A DNA stretch of 64,000 bases from Trichomonas vaginalis G3 (lineage: Eukaryota > Parabasalia > Trichomonadida > Trichomonadidae), in contig NC_067208.1 of the NCBI RefSeq assembly GCF_026262505.1, positions 18,299,962 through 18,363,961 on the forward strand, read 5' to 3'. Below are positions 48,684-59,073 of this stretch, piece by piece (the first letter of the stretch is position 1; every line of letters begins with the position of its first letter). The notes under the pieces were generated by a model, which ran no database searches, was not told where the DNA came from, and saw nothing but the letters and a program-made list of their open reading frames with translations. Both the position numbers and the translations under genes were made by a program.

Positions 48684-49046
48684 TTACTGAATTGGTTGGA
48701 TGTCGCCTTCTGAGGTTATGAAGAACGGCTGTCCAGAGTAGTGAAGTAGTGCTCTGAGAATTTGTGTAATTCGTGGAATTGGGCTCTCACGATATGGAAG
48801 TAGTATCCAAGGACGTTTCATGAAGAACTTCAAGAGGGCTTCTTTCTTCACATCCTTAATATCATCGAATGCAGTGCCTTCTGGAACTTGAATTGCAACA
48901 CCTGTTTCAATTTCCAACTTTAAGACACTATTCTTGGACAACCAGAAGCCAATGGACTTGCTTGGTTTGCACTTGCTGAGATATTCCTTCACGGTTTCAT
49001 TTACCTCAATTAGATAAATTGCTTCGTCTAAGGGGTCAAGCTCCAT
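48684..49046 (-). CDS. 120-residue variable protein next to the array, copy 2
   Basis: The ATG at 49046 opens MELDPLDEAIYLIEVNETVK. It is homologous to the copy 1 gene at 17831-18220 but with only about half the residues shared, concentrated in DEAIYLIE, FDDIKD, KRPW and SGQPF-IT-EGDIQPIQ. It reads straight through. It is transcribed away from the 21-bp array. Candidate array-binding partner; the function is unknown. Confidence 0.65.
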   Translation of the reverse strand: MELDPLDEAIYLIEVNETVKEYLSKCKPSKSIGFWLSKNSVLKLEIETGVAIQVPEGTAFDDIKDVKKEALLKFFMKRPWILLPYRESPIPRITQILRALLHYSGQPFFITSEGDIQPIQ

Positions 49047-49059
49047 ACTGAGTCAGTAC

Positions 49060-49400
49060 AATATTGTACTTTTTCAAGACAATGTTGTACTTTTTCAAGA
49101 CAATGTTGTACTTTTTCAAGACAATGTTGTACTTTTTCAAGACAATGTTGTACTTTTTCAGAACAATGTTGTATAAATTCAGTACAATGTCTCTCAAATT
49201 TGAGTACAGCTGTACTTTTTCAGAACAAGTCTTGAACTTTTTCAGAACAATGTTGTACTTTTTCAGACAATGTTGTACTTTTTCAAGACAATGTTGTACT
49301 TTTTCAAGACAATGTTGTACTTTTTCAAGACAATATTGTACTTTTTCAAGACAATATTGTACTTTTTCAAGACAATATTATATTGTTTCAGAACAAAGAC
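49060..49400. repeat. 21-bp array in a divergent promoter, copy 2
   Basis: Units of GTACTTTTTCAAGACAATGT begin at 49066, 49087, 49108, 49129 and 49150. The array is then less regular with AGAACA variants, and resumes regularly to about 49390. It fills the gap between divergent starts at 49046 (minus) and 49418 (plus), exactly where copy 1 has its 22-bp array. The unit sequence is unrelated except for an ACTTTTTC core. The 21-bp pitch is two helical turns. Confidence 0.88.
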
Positions 49401-49417
49401 GGTTAAGACACAAACGA

Positions 49418-50040
49418 ATGTCCGACGTCCCACCTACTGAACCCGTTCCACAGCCAGAAGAACAGCATGCTCCAGCACCACAACAGGTTCCACCTCCACA
49501 AGGCTCCCACAGCAACCTCAGTTCCAACAAGGACCTCCGAATTACTACCAATTTCCACCTCAAGGTTACTACCCACCACAAGGCTTTCCAAACTACCCAC
49601 CACAAGGCTTTCCAAACTACCCTCCTCAACCCATGCCTTACTTCCCTAACCCTTGGATGTTCATGTCAAACCCTCCACCCCAATTCCAATTCCAATCTCA
49701 ATCCAAGAGAGACCAAGAGTTCGAAGAAGGTCTGAACCGTTTACGCAAAGAGTATGCCACAGCCCCTATGGAAGAGACAGGCTTTCAGTCTCTTCCCTAA
49801 TCGACCGATTCGACTCGTACCACAGATTCGGTTCGTGACCGTGAAGACTACCTCAAGCAGTCTGAGAGACTCTTCATCCTACAACCATTTACAGTTGGAG
49901 CTCTCAAGAACATGCGCAATTACGAAGGTCAGACACCAGCTGGAGACCGCAAAACAGACGTACTCGCAAGAGCAGTCCAACTGGTCAAGACAAAGACTGA
50001 GATAGTCGACTTCATTCTTGCAGCTTGCCCATACAAGTAA
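49418..50040 (+). pseudogene. XYPPX-repeat protein region, copy 2, broken
   Basis: The ATG at 49418 opens MSDVPPTEPVPQPEEQHAPA. It has an expanded YPPQGF repeat tract and a C-terminal domain near-identical to 16998-17561. About two or three breaks. Confidence 0.7.
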
Positions 50041-50068
50041 AAAAATAAACAATTACGAGTTAAACTTT

Positions 50069-50269
50069 TTACTCTTTCTTTTCTGAGTTGTTTAGAGCTG
50101 GTTTCTCTTGTAGAAACCTTTCGTACTCTTCCATGGTCATGTAATTGCGAATTTGGTACGCAATTCCAGGTTCGTTGTTTTTGAACCTTACGTATGTAAC
50201 GCTTCCATCCTCCTCAGGGAAGTAAGCTGCTAACATCTGACCAAGTTTTCTCGGTGACTCGGAGCTCAT
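50069..50269 (-). CDS. 66-residue conserved small protein, copy 2
   Basis: MSSESPRKLGQMLAAYFPEE, differing from 16769-16969 by about one residue. The function is unknown. Confidence 0.7.
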   Translation of the reverse strand: MSSESPRKLGQMLAAYFPEEDGSVTYVRFKNNEPGIAYQIRNYMTMEEYERFLQEKPALNNSEKKE

Positions 50270-50320
50270 AAAAATGTCACTTTTTAAACGTTAAGTTTTT
50301 AGTCTTATTTTACCCTTTGT

Positions 50321-50515
50321 TTACCCTTTGTTTACCCTTTGTTTGTCAAGGTAGTATTGGAGTGCAATTTCTCCAAATTCTCTGTGTCGGAGTTCTTCAG
50401 CATTTTCCAAGGTGTACCTGGAGAACTCAAAGAAGTTGTCAAGAACATACTGCCATGCTGCTCTTCTGAGTTCGTCGGTATTTTGGAAGTGTTGCACCTT
50501 CGAGTCTTCGGACAT
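50321..50515 (-). CDS. 64-residue charged helical protein, copy 2
   Basis: MSEDSKVQHFQNTDELRRAA, near-identical to 16533-16727. The C-terminal tract includes short tttgtttaccc repeats in the DNA (50312-50345), one more than in copy 1. Confidence 0.7.
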   Translation of the reverse strand: MSEDSKVQHFQNTDELRRAAWQYVLDNFFEFSRYTLENAEELRHREFGEIALQYYLDKQRVNKG

Positions 50516-50569
50516 GAAAAAATAACACTTTTTCTATTAAACCGTTTACAATTTGAATTTTGTTGCTGA

Positions 50570-50870
50570 ATTCAGCAAAAATATAATTTAGGGTAGATGG
50601 GTATATAACCTCTTTTCTAACCTCTTTTCTAACCTCATGAATTTTCATGAATTTTATACAGAAAATGCTTGTTTTGAGGTCGAGCCACTTTTGGCTCCAC
50701 CGTATTCTTTCAACCAAAACTCATGAATTCGGCAAAAATATATTTTAGGGTAGAAGGTTAGATATAACCTCTTTTCTAACCTCTTTTCTACCCTCTTGAA
50801 TTTGTCATGAGTTTTCCCGAAATAAAAAATAAAGTTGGTTTTTTTAAAAAAATATTTTTTATTTTTATTG
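50570..50870. repeat. Two dispersed hairpin repeats (b, c) in a gene-free gap
   Basis: Hairpins at 50590-50636 and 50748-50793, inverted relative to those in 51798-51973, each next to a tgaattc-gcaaaaatata tract. They flank the start of the copy 2-specific gene pair, so the pair is bracketed by opposed hairpin repeats, as an inserted cassette might be. Confidence 0.75.
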
Positions 50871-50877
50871 TAAGAAC

Positions 50878-51468
50878 ATGTTAGCAACAACAGCACCAAA
50901 CTCGTTAGTCATGAACCCAACTTCAATGTTAGTAGAGATGAAAAGCTTCATTCCTTCTTCATATACTTTCGAAACAAAAATCCAGAAGATAAAGCAAGAA
51001 CTTTTAACAAGTAATTTAGACTGTAGTGCGAAAGATGAAACAAATGAACAGTATCTTTATGAAATGCAGGATATTATTGACCATTTACCCAAATTGCCTG
51101 AAATCCAACAACAAAAGCTTACTATTCCAGAATTCGATGAAATAGAAGTCAAAGCAACTGACTCAGTAGAAATAAAGAAGTTCATACGAAAGGTAAACTA
51201 TGAGTTTCTTGGATTTCATTGCAACCACAAAGTCATGGACAAAGATTGCGATATGGTATATAAGAACATCTCTGACATATACAAATCTGGGGAGTTTAAG
51301 ACCTACGACAACTTTGTTTCGTTAGTTGCAAAATGTGTATGGCAGATAAGAGATAAAGATAGAAGAGGTAAGATATGGAATGAACAGATAAAACCCGCAA
51401 CTTTTGAGTTAAAGAGAGCAATTGACGCCTTAGTCATACTAGCAGGTAAGATTTCAATACAATGCTAA
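50878..51468 (+). CDS. 196-residue unknown protein, copy 2 only
   Basis: The ATG at 50878 opens MLATTAPNSLVMNPTSMLVE. It is helical and acidic in the first half (YLYEMQDIIDHLPKLPEIQQ). The middle has a Cys/His cluster (FLGFHCNHKVMDKDCDMVYK) that might bind metal. The C-terminal half is helical (RAIDALVILAGKISIQC). No family is recognised. It lies with its partner at 51470 in the slot where copy 1 has KilA-N. Confidence 0.6.
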   Translation: MLATTAPNSLVMNPTSMLVEMKSFIPSSYTFETKIQKIKQELLTSNLDCSAKDETNEQYLYEMQDIIDHLPKLPEIQQQKLTIPEFDEIEVKATDSVEIKKFIRKVNYEFLGFHCNHKVMDKDCDMVYKNISDIYKSGEFKTYDNFVSLVAKCVWQIRDKDRRGKIWNEQIKPATFELKRAIDALVILAGKISIQC

Positions 51469-51469
51469 A

Positions 51470-51790
51470 ATGAACCCGCAATGTTCAAAATGTAAAGCAG
51501 CAATGAGGAAATATAACTACTCCGTCAAAGAGATAGAACGTATGAGAAACGACTATGCTGACTTAAAGAGGGAAGTAGAGAAACCAGCAGAAGATAAAAT
51601 GGACATGTTGACATTTCTAAACAAAAACTATCCAACAGCTGACGATTTCCTTCTTTCAGATGTCAAGAAGAAATATAAAGAAACCTTCGGCATTGTTAAA
51701 ACATTCGATGTACTGACAGAAGAAATAGAAGCTACGAAATTGTTTAGAATTTCACGAATTCACAATGTTTACCATGTAAAACGCTTATAA
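51470..51790 (+). CDS. 106-residue unknown protein with CxxC start, copy 2 only
   Basis: The ATG at 51470 lies 1 base after the previous stop and opens MNPQCSKCKAAMRKYNYSVK. The CSKC pair near the start could be half of a zinc site. A coiled coil follows (ERMRNDYADLKREVEK), then a basic C-terminus (FRISRIHNVYHVKRL). The tight spacing suggests co-expression with 50878-51468. The function is unknown. Confidence 0.6.
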   Translation: MNPQCSKCKAAMRKYNYSVKEIERMRNDYADLKREVEKPAEDKMDMLTFLNKNYPTADDFLLSDVKKKYKETFGIVKTFDVLTEEIEATKLFRISRIHNVYHVKRL

Positions 51791-51794
51791 AATA

Positions 51795-52012
51795 ACTGGG
51801 GTAGAAAAGAGGTTAGATATCGGGGTAGATATACCCTTCTACCCTAAAATATATTTTTATTGAATTCTGAGTAAAATTCTGAGTAAAATGACATATGGAA
51901 CACGTACTTTTTCAGTAAGGACATATGGGGTAGAAATGAGGTTAGAAATCGGGTTAGATATACCCATCTACCCTAAAAATATATTTTTATTGAATTCAGC
52001 ACAAAACTCTTT
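51795..52012. repeat. Two dispersed hairpin repeats (d, e)
   Basis: Hairpins at 51798-51845 (inner stem GGGTA/TACCC) and 51928-51973, each followed by an AT-rich tract and tattgaattc. They are same-strand direct repeats about 130 bp apart and lie between the 3' ends of convergent genes. Confidence 0.8.
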
Positions 52013-52016
52013 ATTT

Positions 52017-52889
52017 TTATTGACTTTTTACAATTTGAACTTTGTTCGCGTAGATGTGAATTCTGAAAGAAGTATGAGGGTCTTGTATGACTTTGTACTT
52101 CTCCCATAGTTCATGTCTGTCAAACTTACCTGCCATGGACTCTTTCATAAGTTCCATGAAATCGTCTTCGGACAATCCAGGGAAAAGTATGATATCAGTA
52201 AGTATTCTTTTAACATCCTTACTTAAACTCTTTGCTGTCTGTACACAAATGACAACTGAGATGTTAAAGTGTCTGAGCTTCTTAAGAATTCGACACATGT
52301 CTTGTTCTCTGTTCTTTAACAAAGGATGAGAGGCGAAATCATCTAAGATAAGAAGACATCTGTGAGGGTAAGTCTTCCAATCGTAAGATTGCAATTTCTT
52401 CGAAATGTATTCTATCTCTTTCTGTTTGTTTCTGAAGTGTTTCTTCTCTAATATTCTCTGCATTTCCTCATTTGGGTCTTTAAACTTAGAATTGACATAC
52501 TCATTTATAGCATTGTACTTCAAAACTCTTCTTTGGTACTTCTTTATCCAATCCAACAACTCAGAGTCTTTTATACATACTAACTTAGACTTTTTTATAA
52601 TATCTTTGAACGAATTGACGGTTTGGTCAAATTGACCAGAAGTACTACAAATGACAACTAACTCATAGAATGGGTTCTTCTCATCTAGTTCTTGTTGTTG
52701 TGCAGCCATTTTAAGATAAGTGAAAGTCTTACCCGACCCAGGTGGTGCAATTAGACCTGTTATACCATTCTGAGCAAATAAGAACTTGTCATGTATGGGT
52801 TTTATCTGAGCATTTTCTAACTTCCTCTTGTTCTTGTTTAAAACATTCTCAAATTTCTTGTCAATGTCAGCAAACTTTTTTTCTAACAT
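52017..52889 (-). CDS. A32-like DNA-packaging ATPase, whole
   Basis: The ATG at 52889 opens MLEKKFADIDKKFENVLNKN; 290 residues. A longer frame to 52991 was rejected because it overlaps the divergent gene. Walker A GLIAPPGSGKTFTYLK is at about residue 45, Walker B HRCLLILDDFASHP near 175, and SVVICVQTAKSLSKDVKRIL follows near 210. The FtsK/HerA superfamily enzyme would pump element DNA into a capsid. An intact packaging motor in one copy, along with capsid genes in both, supports the virus-like nature of the family. Confidence 0.88.
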   Translation of the reverse strand: MLEKKFADIDKKFENVLNKNKRKLENAQIKPIHDKFLFAQNGITGLIAPPGSGKTFTYLKMAAQQQELDEKNPFYELVVICSTSGQFDQTVNSFKDIIKKSKLVCIKDSELLDWIKKYQRRVLKYNAINEYVNSKFKDPNEEMQRILEKKHFRNKQKEIEYISKKLQSYDWKTYPHRCLLILDDFASHPLLKNREQDMCRILKKLRHFNISVVICVQTAKSLSKDVKRILTDIILFPGLSEDDFMELMKESMAGKFDRHELWEKYKVIQDPHTSFRIHIYANKVQIVKSQ

Positions 52890-52925
52890 ATTTTTAGAAA
52901 AATTAAAATTTTTATCTTTTAGAAA

Positions 52926-53384
52926 ATGTCTAGCGATTTCGCTATCTATATTCGAGACAAACTTTTTGACAGCAAAACATCTGTCGACCATAAAATCTTA
53001 CATAGTGTAAACAAGAAAGGTGAATTTGTTCTAAAGTTCTGTTTCTGGGAATATGACAAGAACCATAAAACATTAGCAGAGAAGTCTTTAAGTTTGTCAA
53101 TGACAGACTTGTTGACAGAGATGACGCCTATTGGAGAGATGAAGTCCAACAAAAGTTCTTAGAATGCAAAGAAGACACATGCGCTGTTCTTGAAGATGAA
53201 ATAGAAAACAGAATAGAAGAGCTATTAAAGGACAAAGACCTTTTACATAAATATGGTTGCGCCAAATTTGACATAACTCCACCAGAGAAGAAGAAGAAGA
53301 GAGAAAAGAAAGAAAAGAAAGTAGAAGAAAAGAAAGAGAAGAAAGAAAGAACCAACCAGTTCCAGAGAAGGAAATTTGACATGT
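52926..53384 (+). pseudogene. Charged protein with Lys/Glu tail, copy 2
   Basis: Counterpart of 13435-13914 (MSSDFAIYIRDKLFDSKTSV). Broken, with about two breaks; the charged tail is shorter. Confidence 0.6.
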
Positions 53385-53402
53385 AAAAATAAAATTTTAT
53401 TT

Positions 53403-53820
53403 TTAGAACATTTCTGGGTCAATGTCAATGTTCTCTTCCTCTTTAGGAGCAAACACTGGCTTAGACTCTAAAATCTTTTTACCCAATTTACCTTGAACTT
53501 CAACTATCTTAGACTCATAATATTCATAGTCGTCTGCTTTCTTTGGTTCATAAGGTATAACAAGTTTGTATGCTTTGCCTTCTTTAAGGTTTGAAACTTC
53601 TGTCAAAATTTTCTTTGACTGCTAACAAACCTTCTATGTCTAAGTCTTCAAATTTCGCACCATTTTTAGTCACAATAGCAAACTTAACTGGTTCGATGTT
53701 CCAAACTTTGTCAAATGTAGACTTTTCAAAATGGTAGAAGTAAACATTCAAATATGCGAATGGAGCTAACTTATCTTTGACTTCTGTCATGTACTTGTTG
53801 ACTGAAATATATTTCGTCAT
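53403..53820 (-). pseudogene. Acidic-tailed small protein, copy 2
   Basis: Counterpart of 12999-13418, same ENIDIDPEMF end. About one break. Confidence 0.65.
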
Positions 53821-53861
53821 CTTTTCTATCGGATAAAAAAATATTTTTTTTAAAAAACGTT

Positions 53862-54446
53862 TTAAAATGGTATGCCATATAGCTTCTTGAATTTGTTAAG
53901 AAATAGTCTAACGTATTTTCCATCTGTATCTCTAGCGTATACATAAGCATAGTCTGCCTTAGTAAAACATACTTGTAATTTTCTATAGTTTACGCCGGTA
54001 TAAAAGTAGAAAGAGTCCTGTTCTTCGCTGTAGTAGTAAAACTCAAACGTATGCTTGCCATAGTCTGTAATTTCAATTGCTTCATCTTCTAGTTCGTCGA
54101 CAAATTCGAATACTATATCTCCAAATTTGCTTTTGTTCTTATTGTTTTCAGAACCAGTGACCCAACGTAAGTTTTCAAGTCTATTGTCGTTTCTTATACG
54201 GTTTATATGGTCTACAAAAGGTAAATTGTTAGGATTCAGTATAAAATGAGTTGCAATGACAACATGTTTAAGATAGTGTTTTCCACCCATCTTCATATCA
54301 GCATATCCGTCATTTCGCTCCCATTCGCTTAAAACTCTTTTTGTCTTTTTGTTTCTGACTTCAAATGACTCACAACAGTGAATTTCATATTTCTCATCTA
54401 ACAAACAAGTTTCCCAACGGTCTTTTCCAACAAACTCAGCGTACAT
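53862..54446 (-). CDS. Free-standing HNH homing-endonuclease-like protein, copy 2 only
   Basis: The ATG at 54446 opens MYAEFVGKDRWETCLLDEKY; 194 residues, whole. A NUMOD4-like start (YEIHCCESFEVRNKKTKRVL) is followed by the HNH_3 core HVVIATHFILNPNNLPFVDH and HINRIRNDNRLENLRWVTGS, with the expected His, the PNP segment, DHINRIRNDNRLENLRW and a trailing SENNKNK. The C-terminal 80 residues (FEFYYYSEEQDSFYFYTGVN) are a separate domain, perhaps for target recognition. It sits between the helicase and the small acidic-tailed gene, where copy 1 has just 35 bases. HNH homing enzymes cut copies lacking them and spread by repair. Confidence 0.8.
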   Translation of the reverse strand: MYAEFVGKDRWETCLLDEKYEIHCCESFEVRNKKTKRVLSEWERNDGYADMKMGGKHYLKHVVIATHFILNPNNLPFVDHINRIRNDNRLENLRWVTGSENNKNKSKFGDIVFEFVDELEDEAIEITDYGKHTFEFYYYSEEQDSFYFYTGVNYRKLQVCFTKADYAYVYARDTDGKYVRLFLNKFKKLYGIPF

Positions 54447-54479
54447 TTCAAATAAAATAAAAAAATATTTTTTTAAAAT

Positions 54480-55713
54480 TTACTCAGAAAAATTTTTCTT
54501 TGTATATACGCCGTTCTGAACATCTAAAAGACTTTTGACATTTGCCAAGAATGTTCGTTTAGACGCTGCCATATAACCATATTCTTGACAATATTGTTTA
54601 TACGAATCGTACAATGACCTTTCATCTAAACACTCAAAGTCAGTTTCATCTATGAACAGTTCATATACACTCTTGTTTGCTTCTAACAATGTTTGTCTCT
54701 CTTCGGTATGTGGAATTTGTCTTGGATTGAACTTAGAAATATCTAATGTCATGAAATATGAGAACAAGTGGTTGTAAAAGTCAGATGTCAAAGTTTCTGC
54801 TAAGTCGTCAAAATATTCTGTATCTTGCATATGAGAATCTGACGTTCTGACAACTACATATCTTCTGTCAGAACTTTCTAACTTCATCGGAACAACATTG
54901 TTTGAAACCATAATGAAGTTTGCAACATTTTCACAAACTCTTTGGTCTTTATATTTTCTTTCAACAACTCCAACTTTGTCTGTTATAAGACTCTTCAAAG
55001 CATCTGAGTTCAAAACTTTTGTTGTATCTATACTTTGAAGTTCGTTACATACTATAAGTTTCATATTCTCTATTGAGAGTTAAATTTGCCACAGATGTTT
55101 TCTAAGTTTGTCATATTAGGGTTCGAATAGCCCTCTAACAGTTTGCACAAGATATCTGTAAAGAATTTGTTCTTACCAGTTCCTTGTTTTCCAATTATAA
55201 TGAGAGCAGTTTCATTTTTAGCACTTGGATGTTGTAAGATGTTTGCAAACCAACATAAGATATACTCATAACTCTTTCGTTTCCATTGCATATAATTTCT
55301 TTGACATGGTCTAACCAAGCTTCTATAATATTTTCTTTCCATTCTACTTGTTCATATTTATATCCAGTGAAGATAGAATAGAAGTTTGGAGAAGGTGTAT
55401 AGAACTTTATACCACGAACTGAAAAATCTTCTAACTTTGACAATAAGATATCCCAAGCATCTAACATCTTCATGCCAACTTGTACGACTTTTATTTTCTT
55501 AAGTTTCTGTCTACATTCTTGTTCTGAAACTATTGTTGCTCTTGGTTTGTTAAAGACAACATCCCATTCTTTCATGACATAACATTCTGGGGCAGAGTCA
55601 ACATAAATGACTAAACGTTTCAAATTCTCGACTGCTTTGTTATAGTCTCTAAATGGACACATATTTCTGAACGCTTGGAAGTCATAAAAATCTGAAACAT
55701 CTATTCTGTACAT
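54480..55713 (-). pseudogene. SF3 helicase (D5-like) region, copy 2, broken
   Basis: Counterpart of 11729-12963: Walker A GKQGTGKNKFF, MKLIVCNELQSID, NFIMVSNN and the winged-helix tail are present. About two or three breaks. Confidence 0.85.
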
Positions 55714-55741
55714 TTTTATAAAAATAAAAAAAATATTTTTT

Positions 55742-56533
55742 TATTCTTGACTTTGTTGTTCCATTTGTTGCATTTGTTGTTCTTGAGCTATTTGTTGTTG
55801 AAGTTGTTCTTGTAATACAATACTTTCACCAGTTGCATCTTCCAATTCGAAACTTTCTGCCGTCATTGACAAATACATAGGACATAAAAGTTTTACAGGA
55901 ACAAAGTTTGCGTCAACTAAGGTTAAGTTTATTTGCTAAAGTGTTTGAGTTACTAAGCTGAAAACTCTGCATTCGAATGAACAATAGGCAAACCAGCAGA
56001 GAAAGTGTTGTTTATACGCATGAGTATCTTTTGGTCATAGTAGTTTCTGTCGACATTCGAATACACTTTGAACCTAAGTTTGAAACAATATATAAAATAG
56101 GTGTACTTAAAGTCAATGGAACAGACATTCCTTGTATGACACCTTTTCCTGTTATAGGAAACTGTTGGTAGTAAAAACCAGATATAAGTTTTGTATTATA
56201 GCTCATATCGTTTATAGTAAACTCAGTCGGACATCCAAACATAATGAAACCTGCTCTAGTTGCAGCACATGTTACATCCGTCCTTAAAGTATTAAATAAG
56301 TCAACAAAACCTGTTGGTGGTATATCTGAGTAAGTATCTTCAAAGAGTATTTTTTACCATTCACAACAATAAAATCTTCTGGTGTCAAAAGAGCAAAACA
56401 GGCTTTAGTCGTCATTGTGTTTAAGGTTCAGTTTACAATATCGTCCTTGAGGACTTTGTAAGTTTGTTGTTATAGAATTATATGACTCAGGGTTTTTAGT
56501 CGTAATAGTATAAACCACTATGTCTTCTGCCAT
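55742..56533 (-). pseudogene. Putative minor virion protein region, copy 2
   Basis: Counterpart of 10897-11725, with MFGCPTEFTINDMSYN and PLTLSTPILYIVSNLGSK. Several breaks. It directly follows the 56534 gene, without the small ORF seen in copy 1. Confidence 0.5.
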
Positions 56534-57117
56534 TTACTTAGCAATAAATTTTAATGAAATGTTGTGGTCGTCAAATATTTTTATGACGTCTGGGAAACTA
56601 TATTTTAAGTTCAACGTTTCACCTCCTTTCATAACGTATATCTTGTCAATGACATTATATGAAACACCACAGCAAGCAATGTCGGGTTCTATTTCTTTGA
56701 TGTTTATATCGTCTGCCTCTGTCAAAAGTTTCAATAGTTCTTTCAAAATTTCATGAGGTGCGATGACATATGAGTTCACTTTTACAGGGTTGTGTTCAAC
56801 CAAGTTTAACATTATACCAAAGCTTGACAAATCTTCTCCTGAGTTTTAAGTTTGTCTTTAAGTTGTTGGTAGTCGTTTCGAATATCTGCAACAGAACTTA
56901 AGTCTCTGCTAACTTCAGGGTATGTTGGTTGTTCTTTTACAGGAACTATTGTTATACCATCTTCGTCTTCGTATGGTTTCCCCACTTCAACATCTCTTTC
57001 TTTGACATTGACAACAACACTTTGACTGTTTGTTTGAGTTGGTGAATTTAACTTCACATCTGCCACCGCCATTAAACCTTTTGAAACACTTACGCTTCTA
57101 TTTTTCGGAAATGACAT
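56534..57117 (-). pseudogene. Unknown protein with coiled-coil segment, copy 2
   Basis: Counterpart of 10065-10652, MSFPKNRSVSVSKGLMAVAD start, ending VIKIFDDHNISLKFIAK. About one break. Confidence 0.55.
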
Positions 57118-57135
57118 TTTACTTAGAATAAAAAG

Positions 57136-57550
57136 ATGGACGTATTTGAGTATCTCTTCGAATTGAAGCAAACAAAGTTTACACACACAAACAATACAAG
57201 TTCATTGACAGAATAGTTCTTTACACAAACAATGGAAAATGTTATAGAATAGCAGTCTTTGCTGAACCAAAATATTTTCATAAAGCAAAGAAAGTTGGTA
57301 TAACCGAGATGGTGAAAGTTCTTGAAGCAGACAAAAATATAACAACAAAACTGACCGATATTTCTAAAGGTAAGTTTATAATACAATTTATGTCAAAACT
57401 GGCGTACTGTCAATATTTGACGGAGAGAAGTCAGTTCAAGAACAACTTACTGACCTGCTGCCAAAATCTGCTCGATGGAAGCTGTCGTTATGCCAATCTG
57501 AGGAGCCCCAGCAGGTTTCATCGAACGAATCTTCAAAAGAGCATCTTCCG
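57136..57550 (+). pseudogene. Small protein overlapping the capsid gene end, copy 2
   Basis: Counterpart of 9627-10046, MDVFEYLFELKQ start; about two breaks. It again overlaps the capsid 3' end on the other strand. Confidence 0.5.
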
Positions 57551-59041
57551 TGAAAAGTGCTATTGGTTTTGTAAACTTCTTTGCTTTCAATTCATCTGGA
57601 CCGTCTCTGTCACCAGTATATTGTATTTGAACGTACCAACAGTTGAAATACCACCCATAAAGTCTTCTGAGTCAGCAAATGGAATGCCAAGCCAAAAGTT
57701 TGAACGGTCTCCATTTGTATATTGAGTTTTTTGACCTCCTGTATGAGTCCATACTTTCACATATGGCATAATAGAACTTTGCATTTCAGGGTTAATGGTT
57801 GTTGTGAAGTTGTTGTTAAAGTTCATAGCATCTAATGTCAAGTTGTATGACCTCATATCCTCAACTGTAGAATATTCTTCTCTTGGATAATATTTGCCAT
57901 CTATGTTTATATGGTATTTAATACCAGGGTTGTAGAAGCAAGAATAGTCATTTATAGTTCGTCTGAACAGTACAAACATAGTATCTGCATGTTTCATTGC
58001 AGTTGTTAAGCAATATCTGTTCTTGCACCTGGGTCAGCACTTTGGTTTCCAACTTCACCTGCAAAGTCTTTGACAGATATTTGGTGTATAGGGAACATAA
58101 GTGGAACTGCAATATATTTGGCAGCTAAAGCATTTGAAATATCTGGGTCCAACATATAGACTGCAAGTCTGCTTTCTATTCTCTTGCATTCAAATTTTTC
58201 GCATGTGAACTTAACTGGGTCCCAAGCAGTTCCAGCAGCATTGAAATAGTAGTTTACTTCAGTGTTGAGGTTTGAGAAACCAAAGTCTAAGTCAACTTTG
58301 TCTTTGCAAAAGTCGAATGACGTTTGGCTCCACGTCTGTAAGAGTGAATGGGTCTTGTGTTGGTGCAATGACTAAGTTATTTTTGCTTGGAGTAAGTTCG
58401 ATAGAAATTTTTCCTGCCCAGTTTGGCAAGTATCTTAAAAACCTGAAGATGAGGAAAGATGACAAAGGAACTCTAAGTTTCAGTTTTACTTTGGTTACTG
58501 CTGCTGCAGTTTGTCCAGAAAGGTTAACATAAACTCCTGGAACGTTAGGGTCAAGTCTTCTTATTTTCTCAATAGTTGCATACTGGTCTGTTTGTTCTCT
58601 AGCTTGTGGTTGTACTGAGTTTCTCAAAGCGAACCATTCATAGTTTGCCCATGTTACTGTTTGAACTAAGTCAGAGTTAGAATATATCTTATATCCCATG
58701 AAAACTTCTGGAGCATATTGGTATCCGACATAGAAAATTCCATTGCAACCTTTCTTGTCAGACAACTTGGCAGAAGGTTTTATTTCAATGTCTTGTTCCA
58801 CGTATAAGAATGAGTTGTCAATAGAAATTATATGAAACCTGTCGCAAGCAATATCTACTGTTGTTGAAGAACCTTCTCCAAACTCACCTACGTTTCCATA
58901 AGAAACAGCAGTTGTATATTCGTAAGTTCCAGGAACTATTTCTGACCTTCTAATGGCATTGTCGCATTCGTTATACCATTCGGAAACATTTCCATTCATA
59001 GCATCCAAAACTGTTGGCGTTATATTCTGAGCGGCGTACAT
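57447..59041 (-). pseudogene. Major capsid protein region, copy 2, broken
   Basis: The ATG at 59041 opens MYAAQNITPTVLDAMNGNVS. Single copy, with PNWAGKISIELTPSKNN and the same C-terminal beta-rich part as 8130-9733. About three or four breaks. Confidence 0.75.
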
Positions 59042-59073
59042 TTCATATGAGTAAAAATATAGAATAGTTGGAT

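Noticed and set aside
49064-49735. Protein made of TMLYFFK repeats
   Set aside because: The frame is open only because the 21-bp unit is divisible by three. The corresponding 22-bp array in copy 1 cannot encode it, and the real start (49418) lies beyond the array.
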